This document shows positions 52,301-63,300 of a DNA stretch of 64,000 nucleotides, in pieces. The position numbers and the translations under genes are program-made. The DNA is from Pomacea canaliculata (taxonomy: Eukaryota; Mollusca; Gastropoda; Architaenioglossa; Ampullariidae), in NCBI RefSeq assembly GCF_003073045.1, contig NC_037602.1:8542464-8606463 (forward strand). Direction: 5' to 3'. The notes under the pieces were generated by a model. That model did not search any database and was not told the origin of the DNA. It worked only from the letters and a program-made list of their open reading frames with translations. Numbering within the stretch: position 1 is the first letter of the stretch; the number at the start of each line of letters is the position of its first letter.

Positions 52301-55015
52301 GATAATATTATAGAAACGCAAGCCCCGTGAGATCGTAGTTCTGTCACCACCAGTGCGATGTCGGTGATCAGCGAACGTGTGATACTGCGTCTGATGACGA
52401 TTTCTAACAAAGCAGTTGTTCCTCTGACATTTTTCAAAAGTAGGAAAATGTTTTGCAACACCTGTTCTTGATTGCCGATGCTAAGGAAATGTCGTGACTT
52501 GCCAGGTGTCGAGACTATCAGCACAGTTCGTAGTCTTCAACCAAAAACATCCGGTGTCGTCGTCGTTGTTGTCGAGGTTTTCTTTACACAAATTTGTCTT
52601 TAACTCAGGCTCCTTGCACACAGCTGTCTTGCTGACTTCAGCTCTAACCCTTGACCCCTGATGGCAAAAGTTCGCTATTTCTGTACAAGCTGTCAGACAT
52701 AATGTTCGTCATGGACAACATCTTACAAGTCAGCCCCCCATGATAAGGACACCCATCACCCACTCAACTCCGTTTCCCCCGCTGCAGCTGTCACAAAGAA
52801 TTGATGGCGACATCGACGGGCTGCTAACTCGCATTTAACGCTGATGTGTCATTCAATAACCGCAGTCAACTTTGTGGCGGCTGTCTTTTTTGTTTATTTT
52901 TAAATACACATGTACACAATGGTCACCAGTCCTAAACTAGCTTATTTTGCAATTAATGTTTACACTTTCATTTCCAGACTAGGCTGCATGGTTTCTTTGA
53001 AATTGCAGTGAGAGAGAGAGGGGCAGGGGTGGGGATGATGAAGAAAGAAACCTCGAGTACCTGGAGAAAACAAATGGACGCCATCTCTGTGAACAGAATT
53101 CGCCCAGAAAGGAGATCTGAACCCAGGACCCTACTAGTTTTCGTGGGGACAAGAAGGATTTCTACCACTACCCTAACCAACTGTCCTCATCCACTGCTTT
53201 CCCATAAAAAAATTCTCGGTCAGCGATTTTTAGAGATGGTCGTAAGTGAACCTGATTACAGGCGACAATTGAGAGTCTGGGTTTTCAATGTTCGACCAAA
53301 AAAAAAAAAAAAAAACTGTGTTGGCTACCAGCCAGTCGTCGTCGTCGTCATCTAACGAATCTGTGCTTTGAGTGATGTTAAATTGAATGAAGCCGCACTG
53401 CAGCGTGGATGGGGACTGATGAGAGCCATCAAATCTGTTCTGGACATAAAAATGACTGATGGATGGGCACGACTGTTGCCAGCCTGTGAGTAAGTGGCAC
53501 CCGCACCTCGTTAACCTGCTTGATTCGGACCAACGACCTCGTTAGTTCAAGTGTGAGGAGGGAGGAGTGGGTAGGAATCCTGAAAAAAAAAAAACTACCA
53601 AGAAAATCACTAATTACATTTCAACTTCCTATTAGTTACTTCTTGATGTTTTTCAAGGTATATTTTTCGCTTCTCTCTACTTATCAAGTATTTATACATG
53701 AGTGTGTGTTAGCTTTAAATAGTTTTCATCTTCTGTCTGCTTCTCTTCTTCTAGGACCATTTCACTCTTGTTTTATTTACTTCCGGTCTATATCCATTTT
53801 GCTCTTGATTCCTTCGCTTTCCTGTCGATATTCATTTCGTTCCTGTCTCATTCACTTCCTGTCTAGGACCATTTTGCTCCTGTCTTATTCACTTTCCAGT
53901 CGATATTCATTTTGATCCAGTCTCACTCTGGTCCTCTAGCTGTTCCTCTTATTATTCTCTTCTTCATTCTCCTGTGTCTATTCTAGTCCTGTCTCCCTCT
54001 TCTAAGTCCATCGTGTTTTTTTCAACCTTTTTTTTTTTTTTGGAAGCGGGGTGGTATTACGTGGCTAAGACATGTAAATCAAGGTAAAACACATCAATAT
54101 ATATATAGCTAGCACTTGACGACATTAATAGCAGCGACAGTACAGCAGTAAGTGCATTCACGTTTAAAAAAATACTTTATATGTATATATAAAAGATAGT
54201 CCTACATCCTGAAGGCACTAAGGATCCAATAAGGATCCGGTTTTCTTTCTGAGGAGTGGCGCCCATGTCTTATTCCTTGTGGTGGAGGTGGGGTGTGTAG
54301 GTCTGGGAGGGGGAGTGACGTAAGCTGCGCCACACAGGTATCGACCCAGAAAATGGCCAAACCTTCACCTTCCGAGGCTGTTGCTGTAACCACTAGGCTG
54401 CTCTCTCTTCTTATGTAGTATGTAGGCATAATGTAGGAATCAATTAACTGTAGCGAATCTCACCACCACCCTTTTTATCAAAGTTACCTCTCAGATGAAT
54501 GAGTGACTCCCCCCAAGCCCTCTTTCCCTCCCCGGCCACTCCAATAATAGCTCTGCGGTTTTCCTATTCCATTCTGTTGTTATGAAAGCGAGGGTGCTAG
54601 GTCAGTGAGCCGTCTTTCCCACATTCTGATGACAAGATATGCTCACAATGATAACCAAAGAGAAATGGAACTGAAAAAGCCGGTTTAGCATAATCACACG
54701 CGCGCACGCACGCACGCACACACACACACACGCACACACGCACGCACGCACGCACTTCCTCATCACGTTTCACTCACTAACCCACACATCCTTACAGGGG
54801 GGGGGGTTGCTTCCCTGTATTAAAGTCTTAGTTGCTAGTTTGTTGTCAGACAACCACCCACTCACCCCTCCCTTCTCCATCCCCTCCCGCCCTCGTTTCC
54901 TCACTGTTCCAATCTTCATCGGCAAGAAAAAGTAATTTTGAGTCTTTACCTGTGAAGCTTTATACTGCAACCATCCGGCATGCAGGCACACATGCTGGGT
55001 GCTGTTGTACTCCAT
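34215..55015 (-). CDS. STAP-like signal-transducing adaptor protein with PH and SH2 domains (17 coding exons)
   Basis: Exons in coding order: 54950-55015, 48161-48241, 47775-47885, 46058-46114, 45183-45524, 44452-44492, 44112-44249, 43653-43722, 43367-43508, 42923-42958, 42417-42569, 41933-42046, 39444-39491, 39245-39346, 37484-37576, 36175-36300, 34215-34510. All phases match; 2016 nt, 671 aa. The start MEYNSTQHVCLHAGW has a strong context (ACTATGG). The PH domain (about 11-105) has AGWLQYK, EWKSVWAVLKDGIIFLF, CKFEIHT and ERELWRAYLTG. A Ser/Pro linker follows. The SH2 domain (about 233-330) has WFFPKCSPELAERIL, NTLMR (FLVR-type Arg 260), GSYAIS and EVLHYEIIRVAEGYKI. This PH-SH2 order and spacing fits STAP1/STAP2, adaptors downstream of tyrosine kinases. 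The tail is far longer than in STAPs, with PPPPPP and LPPPLPEIP stretches and tyrosines in VYEEP, IYAND, EIYDLMYVP and LYENLYQN (two Grb2-like YxN). SH2B or SH3BP2 are less likely by layout. Confidence 0.85.
34409..34692 (-). CDS. Possible alternative last exon of the STAP-like adaptor, in a different frame
   Basis: A second acceptor (TTTCTTCCTTCCTCTCAATG pyrimidine tract ending CACACAG) at 34693 would accept the same phase-1 donor of the exon at 36175-36300. It opens 93 codons ending IIPLC and a stop at 34409. The encoded region is proline-rich with basic SH3-like motifs (VPLDVPARR, LPLPLRPTVWHRF, SSIPLPLPP). It overlaps the main last exon at 34409-34510 in another frame. Alternatively the 34511-34692 part is simply intron. 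Confidence 0.35.
36885..37225 (+). repeat. Two LINE 3'-tail-like fragments in an adaptor intron
   Basis: At 36928-36985 the sequence reads TTTTTGTAAAGTGCTGTGAG ... GAGCTTTATAAGTAATC. At 37148-37225 it reads AGCACCATGAGATTTTCC ... AGTATAAACAAGC followed by (TTA)n. Both have the arrangement of CR1/L2-type LINE 3' ends (AAAGCGCTTTGAG, then TATAAATAA, then a short tandem tail). No coding sequence accompanies them. Confidence 0.4.
45001..45156. repeat. Foldback element (about 60-bp inverted repeats, 36-bp loop)
   Basis: The left arm 45001-45059 begins CAGCCTACGGGTACCACC and the right arm 45096-45156, reverse complemented, begins CAGTCCTACAGGTACCTCC. Both continue with CAACCAACACACCAGCCAA and TGTTGCAAAAA and end TTCATCTAG. 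Only a few differences separate them. It lies in an intron of the STAP-like adaptor, 26 bp from the 5' splice site of the exon at 45183-45524. No clear target duplication is visible. Confidence 0.75.
46176..47591 (+). mobile_element. 1.4-kb internally deleted hAT transposon with perfect 8-bp target duplication
   Basis: The left end is CAGCGGTTCTCAACCTGTGG. The right end, reverse complemented, is CAGCGGTTCTCAACCTTTTA. The octamer ATCTAAAC flanks both sides exactly (46168-46175 and 47592-47599). Subterminal GGGGGGTCGCGA words are present at both ends. This terminal sequence is typical of the Charlie/SPIN-like branch of hAT elements. It carries only the 3' part of a transposase gene and so is non-autonomous. 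It lies in the adaptor intron between the exons at 46058-46114 and 45183-45524. Confidence 0.92.
46687..47321 (+). pseudogene. Truncated, frameshifted hAT transposase C-terminal part
   Basis: The frame 46687-47247 encodes about 186 residues, including KYDWIRNPF, FWISINGEYPLLSEKAMKVL and PFSTSYMCEQGFSAL. The last is the hAT dimerisation-region signature seen in ZBED/FAM200-like proteins. After FSALA the frame shifts, and the neighbouring frame continues LKSKYRNRVDAEAELRIAV and CNSKQAQPSH to a stop near 47330. The BED finger and most of the catalytic RNase H-like fold are missing. It is inactive by itself. Confidence 0.8.
49335..49387. repeat. (AC)n microsatellite
   Basis: A pure dinucleotide run of about 26 copies, in the first intron of the STAP-like adaptor. 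Confidence 0.95.
51766..51789. repeat. (GTT)n microsatellite
   Basis: A short trinucleotide run in the first intron of the STAP-like adaptor. Confidence 0.85.
51901..52180. repeat. 35-bp minisatellite, eight copies, with CRE-like core
   Basis: Eight head-to-tail 35-bp units (51901-52180) each hold a GCGATCGC or GCGACCGC word, CTAGT, and (except the diverged last one) TGACGTGACAAACACA. Two variants, A (GATCG with CTAG) and B (GACCG with CGAG), run A-B-A-B-A-A-A'-B, suggesting 70-bp dimer duplication. Flanking degenerate units carry two perfect TGACGTCA CRE palindromes, at 52200-52207 and 52239-52246. The array lies in the 6.7-kb first intron of the STAP-like adaptor. Confidence 0.9.
52200..52246. 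promoter_or_regulatory. Two full CRE palindromes
   Basis: TGACGTCA occurs exactly at 52200-52207 and 52239-52246, directly after the minisatellite whose units carry the related half-site TGACGTGA. The word is the consensus for CREB/ATF proteins. Function as an enhancer is inferred only from density. Confidence 0.4.
53005..53220 (-). mobile_element. tRNA-derived SINE-like copy (reverse)
   Basis: Reverse complemented, it shows GTTGGTTAGGGTAGTGGTAG (A-box-like) and GGTCCTGGGTTCAGATCTCC (B-box-like). The body (TTCTGTTCACAGAGATGG) differs from the 20692 family, so it may be a different SINE sharing a similar head. It lies in the first adaptor intron. Confidence 0.5.
54235..54415 (-). mobile_element. 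tRNA-derived SINE-like copy (reverse)
   Basis: Reverse complemented, it begins AGCAGCCTAGTGGTTACAGC and continues to TTTTCTGGGTCGATACCTG. This pairs an A-box-like TAGTGGTTACAGC with a B-box-like GGTCGATACC at tRNA spacing. Its tail differs from the other copies. It sits in the adaptor's first intron. Confidence 0.5.
54695..54755. repeat. (CACG/CA)n microsatellite
   Basis: Mixed CACG and CA repeats, about 60 bp, in the adaptor's first intron close to exon 1. Confidence 0.9.
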
Positions 55016-55240
55016 AGTTTCGGGTGGCCGAAACGTGTAAGGACAATCGGCTCCCTTGTGACTGAGTTTTCTTTTGAGGTGTAGGCTTTGGTGAGGTTCT
55101 CTCAACTTGAAATGTTGTTTAGACAGTCGTAGACTGACACACGATCACTTGTACACAGCCGGTGACAGAACCTCGCAGTGTGCGCTTCTCAGACCACGAC
55201 TGACCTGTGTAATAGATACAAAAATCACGTGACAATTTTG

Positions 55241-55280
55241 ATGGATGGATGATGGATGGATGGATGGATGGATGGATGGA
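55241..55280. repeat. (TGGA)n microsatellite
   Basis: About ten tetranucleotide copies with one interruption, about 230 bp upstream of the adaptor start codon. Confidence 0.9.
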
Positions 55281-58200
55281 CAGAAAATATGAGAGAAGGG
55301 AGGTGGAAAAAAAGGTTTAACTGTTGAACACAATTTTCAAGAATTAAGCTTAGCCATCTGCATTATGTTCGTATTCTATCTTTTCCCAAACCTACAGTTT
55401 GAGGAAGACCTTGTTTTTTCCATACATACACAATTACAGCATATTAGACAATCTTCTGACAATGTCTCGCGCAGCCGACAGCTCTAACCTTACTCCTTTT
55501 TCATCGCCGTTCACATCAACTAACCCCACTTTCTGTTCATTCTTAAATCGCGATATTTCTCTGCTATCTCTATGTGTAAATATTTGTTATTAATCCTTAG
55601 AAACTTTAAAAAAATCTATGTCAAGAATGTACAGGTTTGAAAATGTCGGGGACGTTAAGTTTCAGAAGAGCGGTTGTTGATTTTCTCGTGAGACTTCATT
55701 TTGAGTGCGAGAAGGCCATATAAACGTTATTAATGACGTCACCACCAGATTAGGTTATCGTCTTTTTCCTCTGTCGAGGGGACTCACAGGAGCAAAGAAG
55801 TGTTTTCCTCTGCTTTAGTTTCCTTAGAATGACTGACACTTCAATTGAGCAGACAAGAGAAAGCATAATGGGTCCCTCTTTCTCTCTCTCGCGCGCGTGC
55901 GCGTGTGATAAAAAAGATTAGGTGCAATTACTGGGCCAACATATTTCTCAAAACTCAAGCCCAGAGTTCAACTTTTGACCTTTCGATCTCATTATGTGTG
56001 CGCAGGTTGATAGTGAGACCCTACACAGTGTTGTCTAAACACTTATGTGTCCAAGCAACAGCTTTTTTTTTCACACCCACCAATATGTAATGGAAAGAAA
56101 GTTTGTTCCTTAACCGATGAATTCACGCTCATACCCACCCACCATTTATTAACCCCCTGGATCTGTATATTCTGTCCCAACCTTATATTTGATGTAATAC
56201 AGGATTTAATAGTCCTGAAGCAGTTGAAAGATATCACGTGTCACTAAAAATACATCTGGAGAAATGAACAGGTGTCTGTTGACAATGAAGTTGAGCATTA
56301 TTGAAAGGACACGGGTGAGTAGCGGGAATAGAAAGTCGTTATTTCTATGAGCTATCGTGTTATCTAGGGACACACGTACACGACCAGGAAGTTCAAGACA
56401 AGTACCCGAAGATATTAACTATCTGAGCCTCCACTATCTCGGAAGTTTAAAATCGTGACCCCGGGTATCTGGTGAACTTTATCTGGAAGTTTTGAAACAA
56501 AAAACAAACAAGAAACAAACTTTCGTAACATGTGTATCACCGAAAATAAAAACGAACGAAAGAAAATGAATAAATGGATGAAAATAAAAGGTGGAAGTAA
56601 GGAAGAAAGACCGGGGAGGAACTGAGAAGAAAAGAAAGAACTAAAATTCAAGAAAATTAAACAACAGGTTATTTTAGTATGAAGGTGTTCTTGATGTTCA
56701 AGACATACGACGTTTTGAGATATTGAATTAAGTCTTGAAATTAAGTCAATTATTTTATGGATTACAAAGAGAAGGGAAACGACGACGATGACGATGATCA
56801 AGAGAACACGTTCTTTTATGTCACAGCCGCGAGCTGAGAACCCAATAATGTCCTCCGTCTTCCGCGACCTTCTGAACCCGACAAATATATGACTACCACT
56901 TGGTAGCTCTGTACACGTGTAGCAGCCATGAACTATTTACCATAGTCACTCGTATAAGTATCATCTCGACCTCGTTATCTGCGAAAGGGGACATGAAATC
57001 CCCGAACATCAGCAAACATGTGTACTTCATCCCCAGACCATTTCAACCTTAACCACCATCGAAATCGAAAGGGCGCTTTTGATCTATAAATGTTTTTTTA
57101 TTAGTGATAATAATAAGCTTCTTACTTTGAAACACTGTACTTTCAAAGTTTTTTTACATGCGTTGCTGTAAGCCAGAACCATATTTAAATGATCGGTTTG
57201 CTTGAAGATGATGTGTAAACGATGATTTAAACAAAACGGTGAGTTTTACATACAGGGAAAGGAGTGCATTGTCGTTAGAGAAATAAATGTTTTTATATTG
57301 CATCTCACATTTAATAATAAAAACATTAAATAGTGGTGTGTCTGTTCAAGATTTACTGGGAACAAAAATAAATTGTGTTTGGTGAAGCACAGGATGAAAT
57401 TCGAGATTGCAAGAAGCCAATAATGGTAAGGGTCTGGTTCGGGTCAAGTATGTCTCTCAGCACTGAGAGGCGTCTGAGGGTGCGAGACTTGTCTTTAGAG
57501 TTATTTACAAGAGAGAAAAGTCTTCTTTTGAGAGTGTGAGTGGAACAGAATGACTTCTAACCCCTCTGAATACACAGGTGTGTCGTATTACTTCAGGGAT
57601 TTAACACACCTCAAGAGAAAATAATAACAACAAAACACACGCGCGAATCAAATTTGGAAGTGTGTATCAGACTACTGACGTTCAGTAGTTCAGAATGGGG
57701 AATTCTTTTCTCTTTCAGAAAGTCCAAGCGTCAGTAATTTATTTATTTATTTTTGCGTAAAACACGAGAAACGACTAGACGAAACTCTGGCCATATTTAT
57801 AGTGCTGACCAAAAGTTATATTTTTTTCAAAGAAATTACCAAAATGATTACGTGGTGTGTTCAACTGCTTGTTTCTATAAACAAATCGATTCCTCACAAT
57901 AATATACAGGTATGCAAGTCCTACCTCAGCCAACAGGTACCATTTTGCCCCCTTTCTGGCAACACCTTGAAAAATCCAGCGCTGAGCACTTCCACTGCAC
58001 CACAACCGTTGAGTCTACCTGAGCAAGCGCCACAGGTGAATGCCACTACCGATGTGACAACACCGTCGTTACCCAGTGGCTGCCACGACCCCCTAACACT
58101 TCCCTTAAAGAGCACCTCTCCCCCAACTGTTTGGCCGTCGGGGGTGGTTGTGATGGTGGAGTCGTGAGCGAGTGATCACGCTGTGTCTGGGTGACAACAC

Positions 58201-58574
58201 TCGACCAGGAAGTAATAATAATCACATCGACCTTTATATACCAACATTTGTGTACTTGTGGTCTGCGTGCGTGCGTGTGTGTGGCTGTTGTGATATAAGG
58301 GTAGGTGAGTGTGAGGAAGTGGACACAAGCGTATTCACTGGTGTGCGTTTATCTCATGTTCTTTTGTGTGTGGACTTTATTCTCATCCTTTTGTCCTCGT
58401 CTATACCATCTTCCTTGAATTTCGCCTGCCTCACCTGTTTCTCTCTCCTCTGTTGGTTGTGTAACCGGACACTGACTGTCGAACGTGTTTGACCTTTTTG
58501 TTCCTGCGTGTCATCAAAAGAAAAAAGATTCACAGGGCAAAGTCAGGAACTCAAGGAAAAGCGTCTTGTTTTCG

Positions 58575-58800
58575 TAGTACAGACCCCGCGGACGATACTC
58601 CATCTTTTTTTCTCTACCCCAGGGCATCTCAGCCACCGCTTGAGCTACATCATCAACGGGGATTGATGCTGGTGGTGGTGGTGATGGGAGATTGGTGTTT
58701 TAGCCAAACTGTAGGTTTGAGAAGGATTGGAATAAGAACATAATACAGATGCCACCTGAAGAGAAAGAACAGCGTGCCCGAGATGAGAGCAGAACCCAGA
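58575..58800 (-). mobile_element. Degenerate SINE copy (reverse)
   Basis: It contains GAACAGCGTGCCCGAGATGA and GCAGAACCCAG, closely matching GAACAGCGTGCCCAAGATCT and GAACCCAG in the 32955-33150 copy. The core AGCCCTGTAAACAG is absent, so it is a rearranged or partial member. Confidence 0.4.
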
Positions 58801-60301
58801 GAAGTGTCCCAACACACATTCTTTATTAGAAATTAATTCTTCGGTCGCCACAACTCAAACCCGTTTTGCGAAAACTCATCAGGGTAAGAAAGGTCGGGCT
58901 TTTCCCCCCGCGTGTCAGTAGGACACCCAAACAAATGTGAAGTTTCAGACTATCAACATTCAGAGTATTTGAAGCGGAACAGCAGGAAGATGAAAAGTCC
59001 CACAAAACTGATTGGTTAGACATACATATAGACATACTCGAATTGTGAGTCTGCTGCTCAACACCTGCTGGCCTCCTCTGACCTTTTGTACCTGGGGTCA
59101 CAAACACTGATCGCGTGCTGCTCATGACCCAAACAGTCATCTTTTTGTCTTTGTGATCCATCGCACACTTCAGGCAGCTTCCCTCCAGTGGTAATCACAT
59201 GCATCATAATCTCCCGGTGATCACATGTTCCTCGTCTTCCGATAACCACACCCCAAACCTTCCGATAACCTAAAGTCCATAAACGACAAGTTTCTCAAGT
59301 TTCTTGCTGTGCAAACAGCGGCCGGACGGAAGCGTTTTTACGTTGAGGGGGAATTTAGAAGAGAAAAAAAAATCTGACAGTGCAAACCTTCCAGTCAAGA
59401 TATTTTTTTTCCACAGGTGTTTCGCAAGGAATCGAAATTAGTTAAAGATCTACTTCCTCGTTTTGAAGGTCGAGATATCTGCAGGTGACTCGTAGACAAC
59501 TGCTTGCTTGAACGCACGAGAAGAATGCAGTGGTAGCGTACATACACCCGAACATGTGCTGGCTTGTCGAGGGTGGAAGTAGTATGTTTATATGCAACTG
59601 TCTCTGGTTAGTGGTGCACCCGTCTGCCGGGGAAACCCGCTGGTGGATTTCTGCAAAGCTCAGAGCCAGATACCATTTCCCCAAATAACCCCAACACACA
59701 TTTCCGTTCTCGGGAAACCCACCTACAAATATCCCCACACAGAAAGAAGTCAACAACACAGGTGTCAGGATTATACATGAATTACACCCCACTAGACCTT
59801 CAAGTCACACATAAATCAGTCAACGGATTCCTCGCGTTTCAAGAGGTGAAGTGCGGGGACCTCTTGAAGCCACACTTTCTTACATGATCAACATCCACCC
59901 GTAGCCTGTCATTTCAACCTCATGTTTATTCCACTTAAAGATACTTTGTTTGCCGACGCCTACTGATGTATTTCTCACAAACTATCACTTCGGCTTCTTT
60001 ATTGAAAAAACCCTTTGGTTTGTTTCAAAGTAGAAAATTATGCATAAAAAACATCAACAATATTCACATTGAATCGGTTAATATCACATTACGCTAAGAA
60101 CTATGGTAACGTGGTTGCCACGAACAATCTTGTCATTTGGCACACACGTATCTTTCCAATAAATCACAAAAGAATTTTTAGACGTGCCCGCGCCCTTTTT
60201 TTAAAACAAAAACATTGTTTCACTTTCCTGAACAATGGGTGACATCACTGTCTTTATACAAACTAAAGCAATAAACAAAACACGGCAAAACCAAATGAAG
60301 A

Positions 60302-63300
60302 TCAGGTCTTTGTACGTCTTTTCTTTGACGTAAAATCCTTTTCCTCTGCGAACCGTTTGTTGCGTCTGCAGCAAAAAAAAAAGGAGCAGTTAATCAGTCA
60401 TTTTATTGTAGTAATAATATATGACGCGAATTATGCCCATAAATATTAAGTCCTTCAAATTAAATCTTCCTCATTTAGTTTCCCTTTAAAACGAAGTTTT
60501 CCTTGTACAATTTCTTTCTTGATAGTATGGCCAGTCGACCTATTGGTTTTAAGAAAAAGTCGGATGAATCTAAACACACAAATAAGTGCTGTATATTCAT
60601 AAAGTTTGAGTGTTTTTTGTGTTGAGAACTGACATGAAACCTCTAATCACTGACTTGCCATTTTCGAAAGACAGTTACTATATCTAGAAAATTCTAAATT
60701 ACCTCTAGGAAACAATCGACTAAACAATGTCAAGAAAGGTAGCTCCAGAAAAATAATTCCATAAGCAATATCCAGTTACATCCTTTACCTATAGGAATGG
60801 AAATATTTACTAGCCTTTATAATCTTAGCGCTCGCACGAGCTTTCATAATAAGGGTCTACGATGTGACTCCTATGAGTTAAAATTACTACTCAACTCTTT
60901 TACAGACCCTCTAGCAGCCATGGCCAATTAACCCATTAAACAGGACAGTAGTTTGTTTAGTTTTAGAGCAGCTGTAGCCCTACGGTTCCTAATGATCTGG
61001 CCATCTATTGAAAGCACAGTTAATACAGAAATACAGCTATGCAGACTTACTTCTGATGGGGTAAACTAAACTTCTGTGGACAATCCTTTCTCTTGTGCTC
61101 CACCATACCACAAATGTAACAACCTGAAACAAAATGTAACTACCACCTCTAAATAAAATGTAACTGTTACCTCGAAATGAAAAAAAATTGTCTAGGAAAA
61201 TCACATGCACACCTAGAATTCTTCACCATGCTCTACTCTTTGCAGTTTATTCAAACAGATAAAGAAGAAATGACCATCTACTCAGCAAGAAATTCTGAAT
61301 TAAATGAAGCTAATTTGTGTGAAGCTACCCTGCAGCTAATTTCATTCAAAGTATTAAGTGAAACTGGTACCTAGCTTGTGCTGCTGCTGCCCACAATATG
61401 AGAGGGAAGGTCACAAACATCGCACTGTGGACAGTGGACACGTGAAGGCTTCACACATCTCTTACACGAATCACAGTGTTTGTAGGTGGTTCCATCCTGG
61501 TTGCAGAAACCAAGTTTAAACTGAGCAATATGAGCACACAGATTAATCAAACTACATTTACTTTGTTGAGACAAAAGAATGGAGAAGAGGGAATTGGTGC
61601 TTTATGCTGAGCCAGCAGGTAAGGCCATATCATGGCAAACCAACCAGCCCTGTAAACAGATCCTACAGGCAAAAAAAGCACTGCGGTAAGTTGAATAAGA
61701 TGTTAGATCAACAGTCACTAAAATTTATCCGATGAACACAGAAATGAGTCAAATAGATTTGAATTAATATTTTAGTAACAAAAACTGAGTTAAAAACAAC
61801 AAAACTTTTATGCCATGTTTAAAAAATAACTAGAATTTTTCTTAGACCAGAAATGCAGAGCACTTTGGAAGGGTCTATGCAGCTGAGTGCATACTCTTCT
61901 CCTCCTACCTGCAACTATCCACTCAGAAACAACCTATAAATTAAATTTTGAAAGCTCAGTGATGAGATGATATCCCCTATCCCAAACAATACACGCTTGC
62001 ATTAAAAACTAAAAAAAGAAGTCACCAAAGTTAATGACAAATCCATCTCTAACCTTAGAGGTGCAGCTGCCACACTTGTCACAGTGTCTGTTTTCTTCTG
62101 CACTGAACCTCTGACATTTTGCGCAGAACCTACATGCAAAGAACACTTAATTCTTCCAATGAACCACAGAGTCTACTAGGTAAAAACAACCAACCTGTAA
62201 TTCTAACCCAGCTCACAGTAGTAAGTCTTCAACAATTTCATCAAAAACAATATAAAAGCAACAGCATAGTAAATTCTTTGTGAAACACAAGGAGTTAATG
62301 TTGATACAACCGGCTAGAATATAATGACTGTGATATGTCCTGTGAAAATGTTAATCAATATACTGCTTAACCCCCAAAAAAAACCCCAAACAAACCAAAA
62401 ACCCATGGATTTGTGTACAAAGATAATGCCAAATAGTTATTGAAGCATGGAAAACATTTACTGCAGCTAAAGATATTTGGTGAAATCTTTTATTTATATG
62501 TTTATACATATTTTTGCAGCAGTAATATTTTATTAAAAATCTTTGCACAATGGGCACTGCAATTTTCATTTCTCCAAACATTTCCTCAATTTCTTGAATC
62601 CTAGCTTGCCTTCAAAAATTACAAAGCCAGTTGGTGTTAATCAAATAATAGATAACAAACACTCAAGAAAGAAAAGAGCTCAGTTTTCTAGTATTCGAAA
62701 ATGGTGCAAAGATGTAACAAATGCAGTAAATAAAATTTTTACCAGTAGCCTTCTGATGCTGGAAGAGCAAATAATTCAGCTGGCAAGTTTGTGAATATTC
62801 GGACAGGGCTTACCTTTCTTCTTAACTTCTTTTGTCTTGAATAAGGTGTGATTTTCATAATCAACCTAAAGGCATCCATTACAGAAACAATTCATTAATT
62901 ATCTATATTTGTTTTACCCTTGTTGTAGTAACTGATAACTCATCTCTCAATAAATACTGTTATAAACTTATAAACTTGTACCTAATAAGGAATTTTTTCA
63001 ATGGCGACATAATTTTACATATTTAAAAAACAGTGGATTTTGCATTGTATTCTGATTTAGTTATGGCATACCTTATAATCTAGCATCGTCAAGAGATGGC
63101 ATTGCATCTGTAATGCGCTTTTCCATAAAGTAGGGGAAGAACCAGATTATTGGTAAGTCACTTATCTGCAAAACAGACAGACATTGGTTAAATAAATATT
63201 TAACACATTCAGGATGTTCAGTTGTGCATCTTTATGGTTATCTCTGAAGTAGCGAACTTAAATTACCAAAAAAAAATACTAGAAGAAAATCCACTGTTGA

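Larger units (their letters stand above)
55016..60301. other. Non-coding stretch: adaptor promoter side and ZCCHC4 downstream DNA
   Basis: No supported gene. The adaptor's 5' UTR and promoter should lie just right of 55015. A (TGGA)n run is at 55241-55280 and a SINE-like copy at about 58575-58800. A minus-strand GTAGGA donor near 57923 could mark an upstream non-coding exon of the adaptor, but nothing else supports it. The portion left of 60302 should include the ZCCHC4 3' UTR. Confidence 0.35.

Noticed and set aside
53520..53915. 131-codon plus-strand frame
   Set aside because: It is built from imperfect tandem repeats of CTTCCTGTC-like words and has no domain; likely chance.
57775..58167. 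Overlapping open frames on both strands
   Set aside because: No domain, no supporting splice partners in phase with the adaptor; at most a non-coding upstream exon.
62543..62794. Plus-strand 83-codon frame
   Set aside because: It is antisense to the ZCCHC4 exon at 62743-62865 and its intron.
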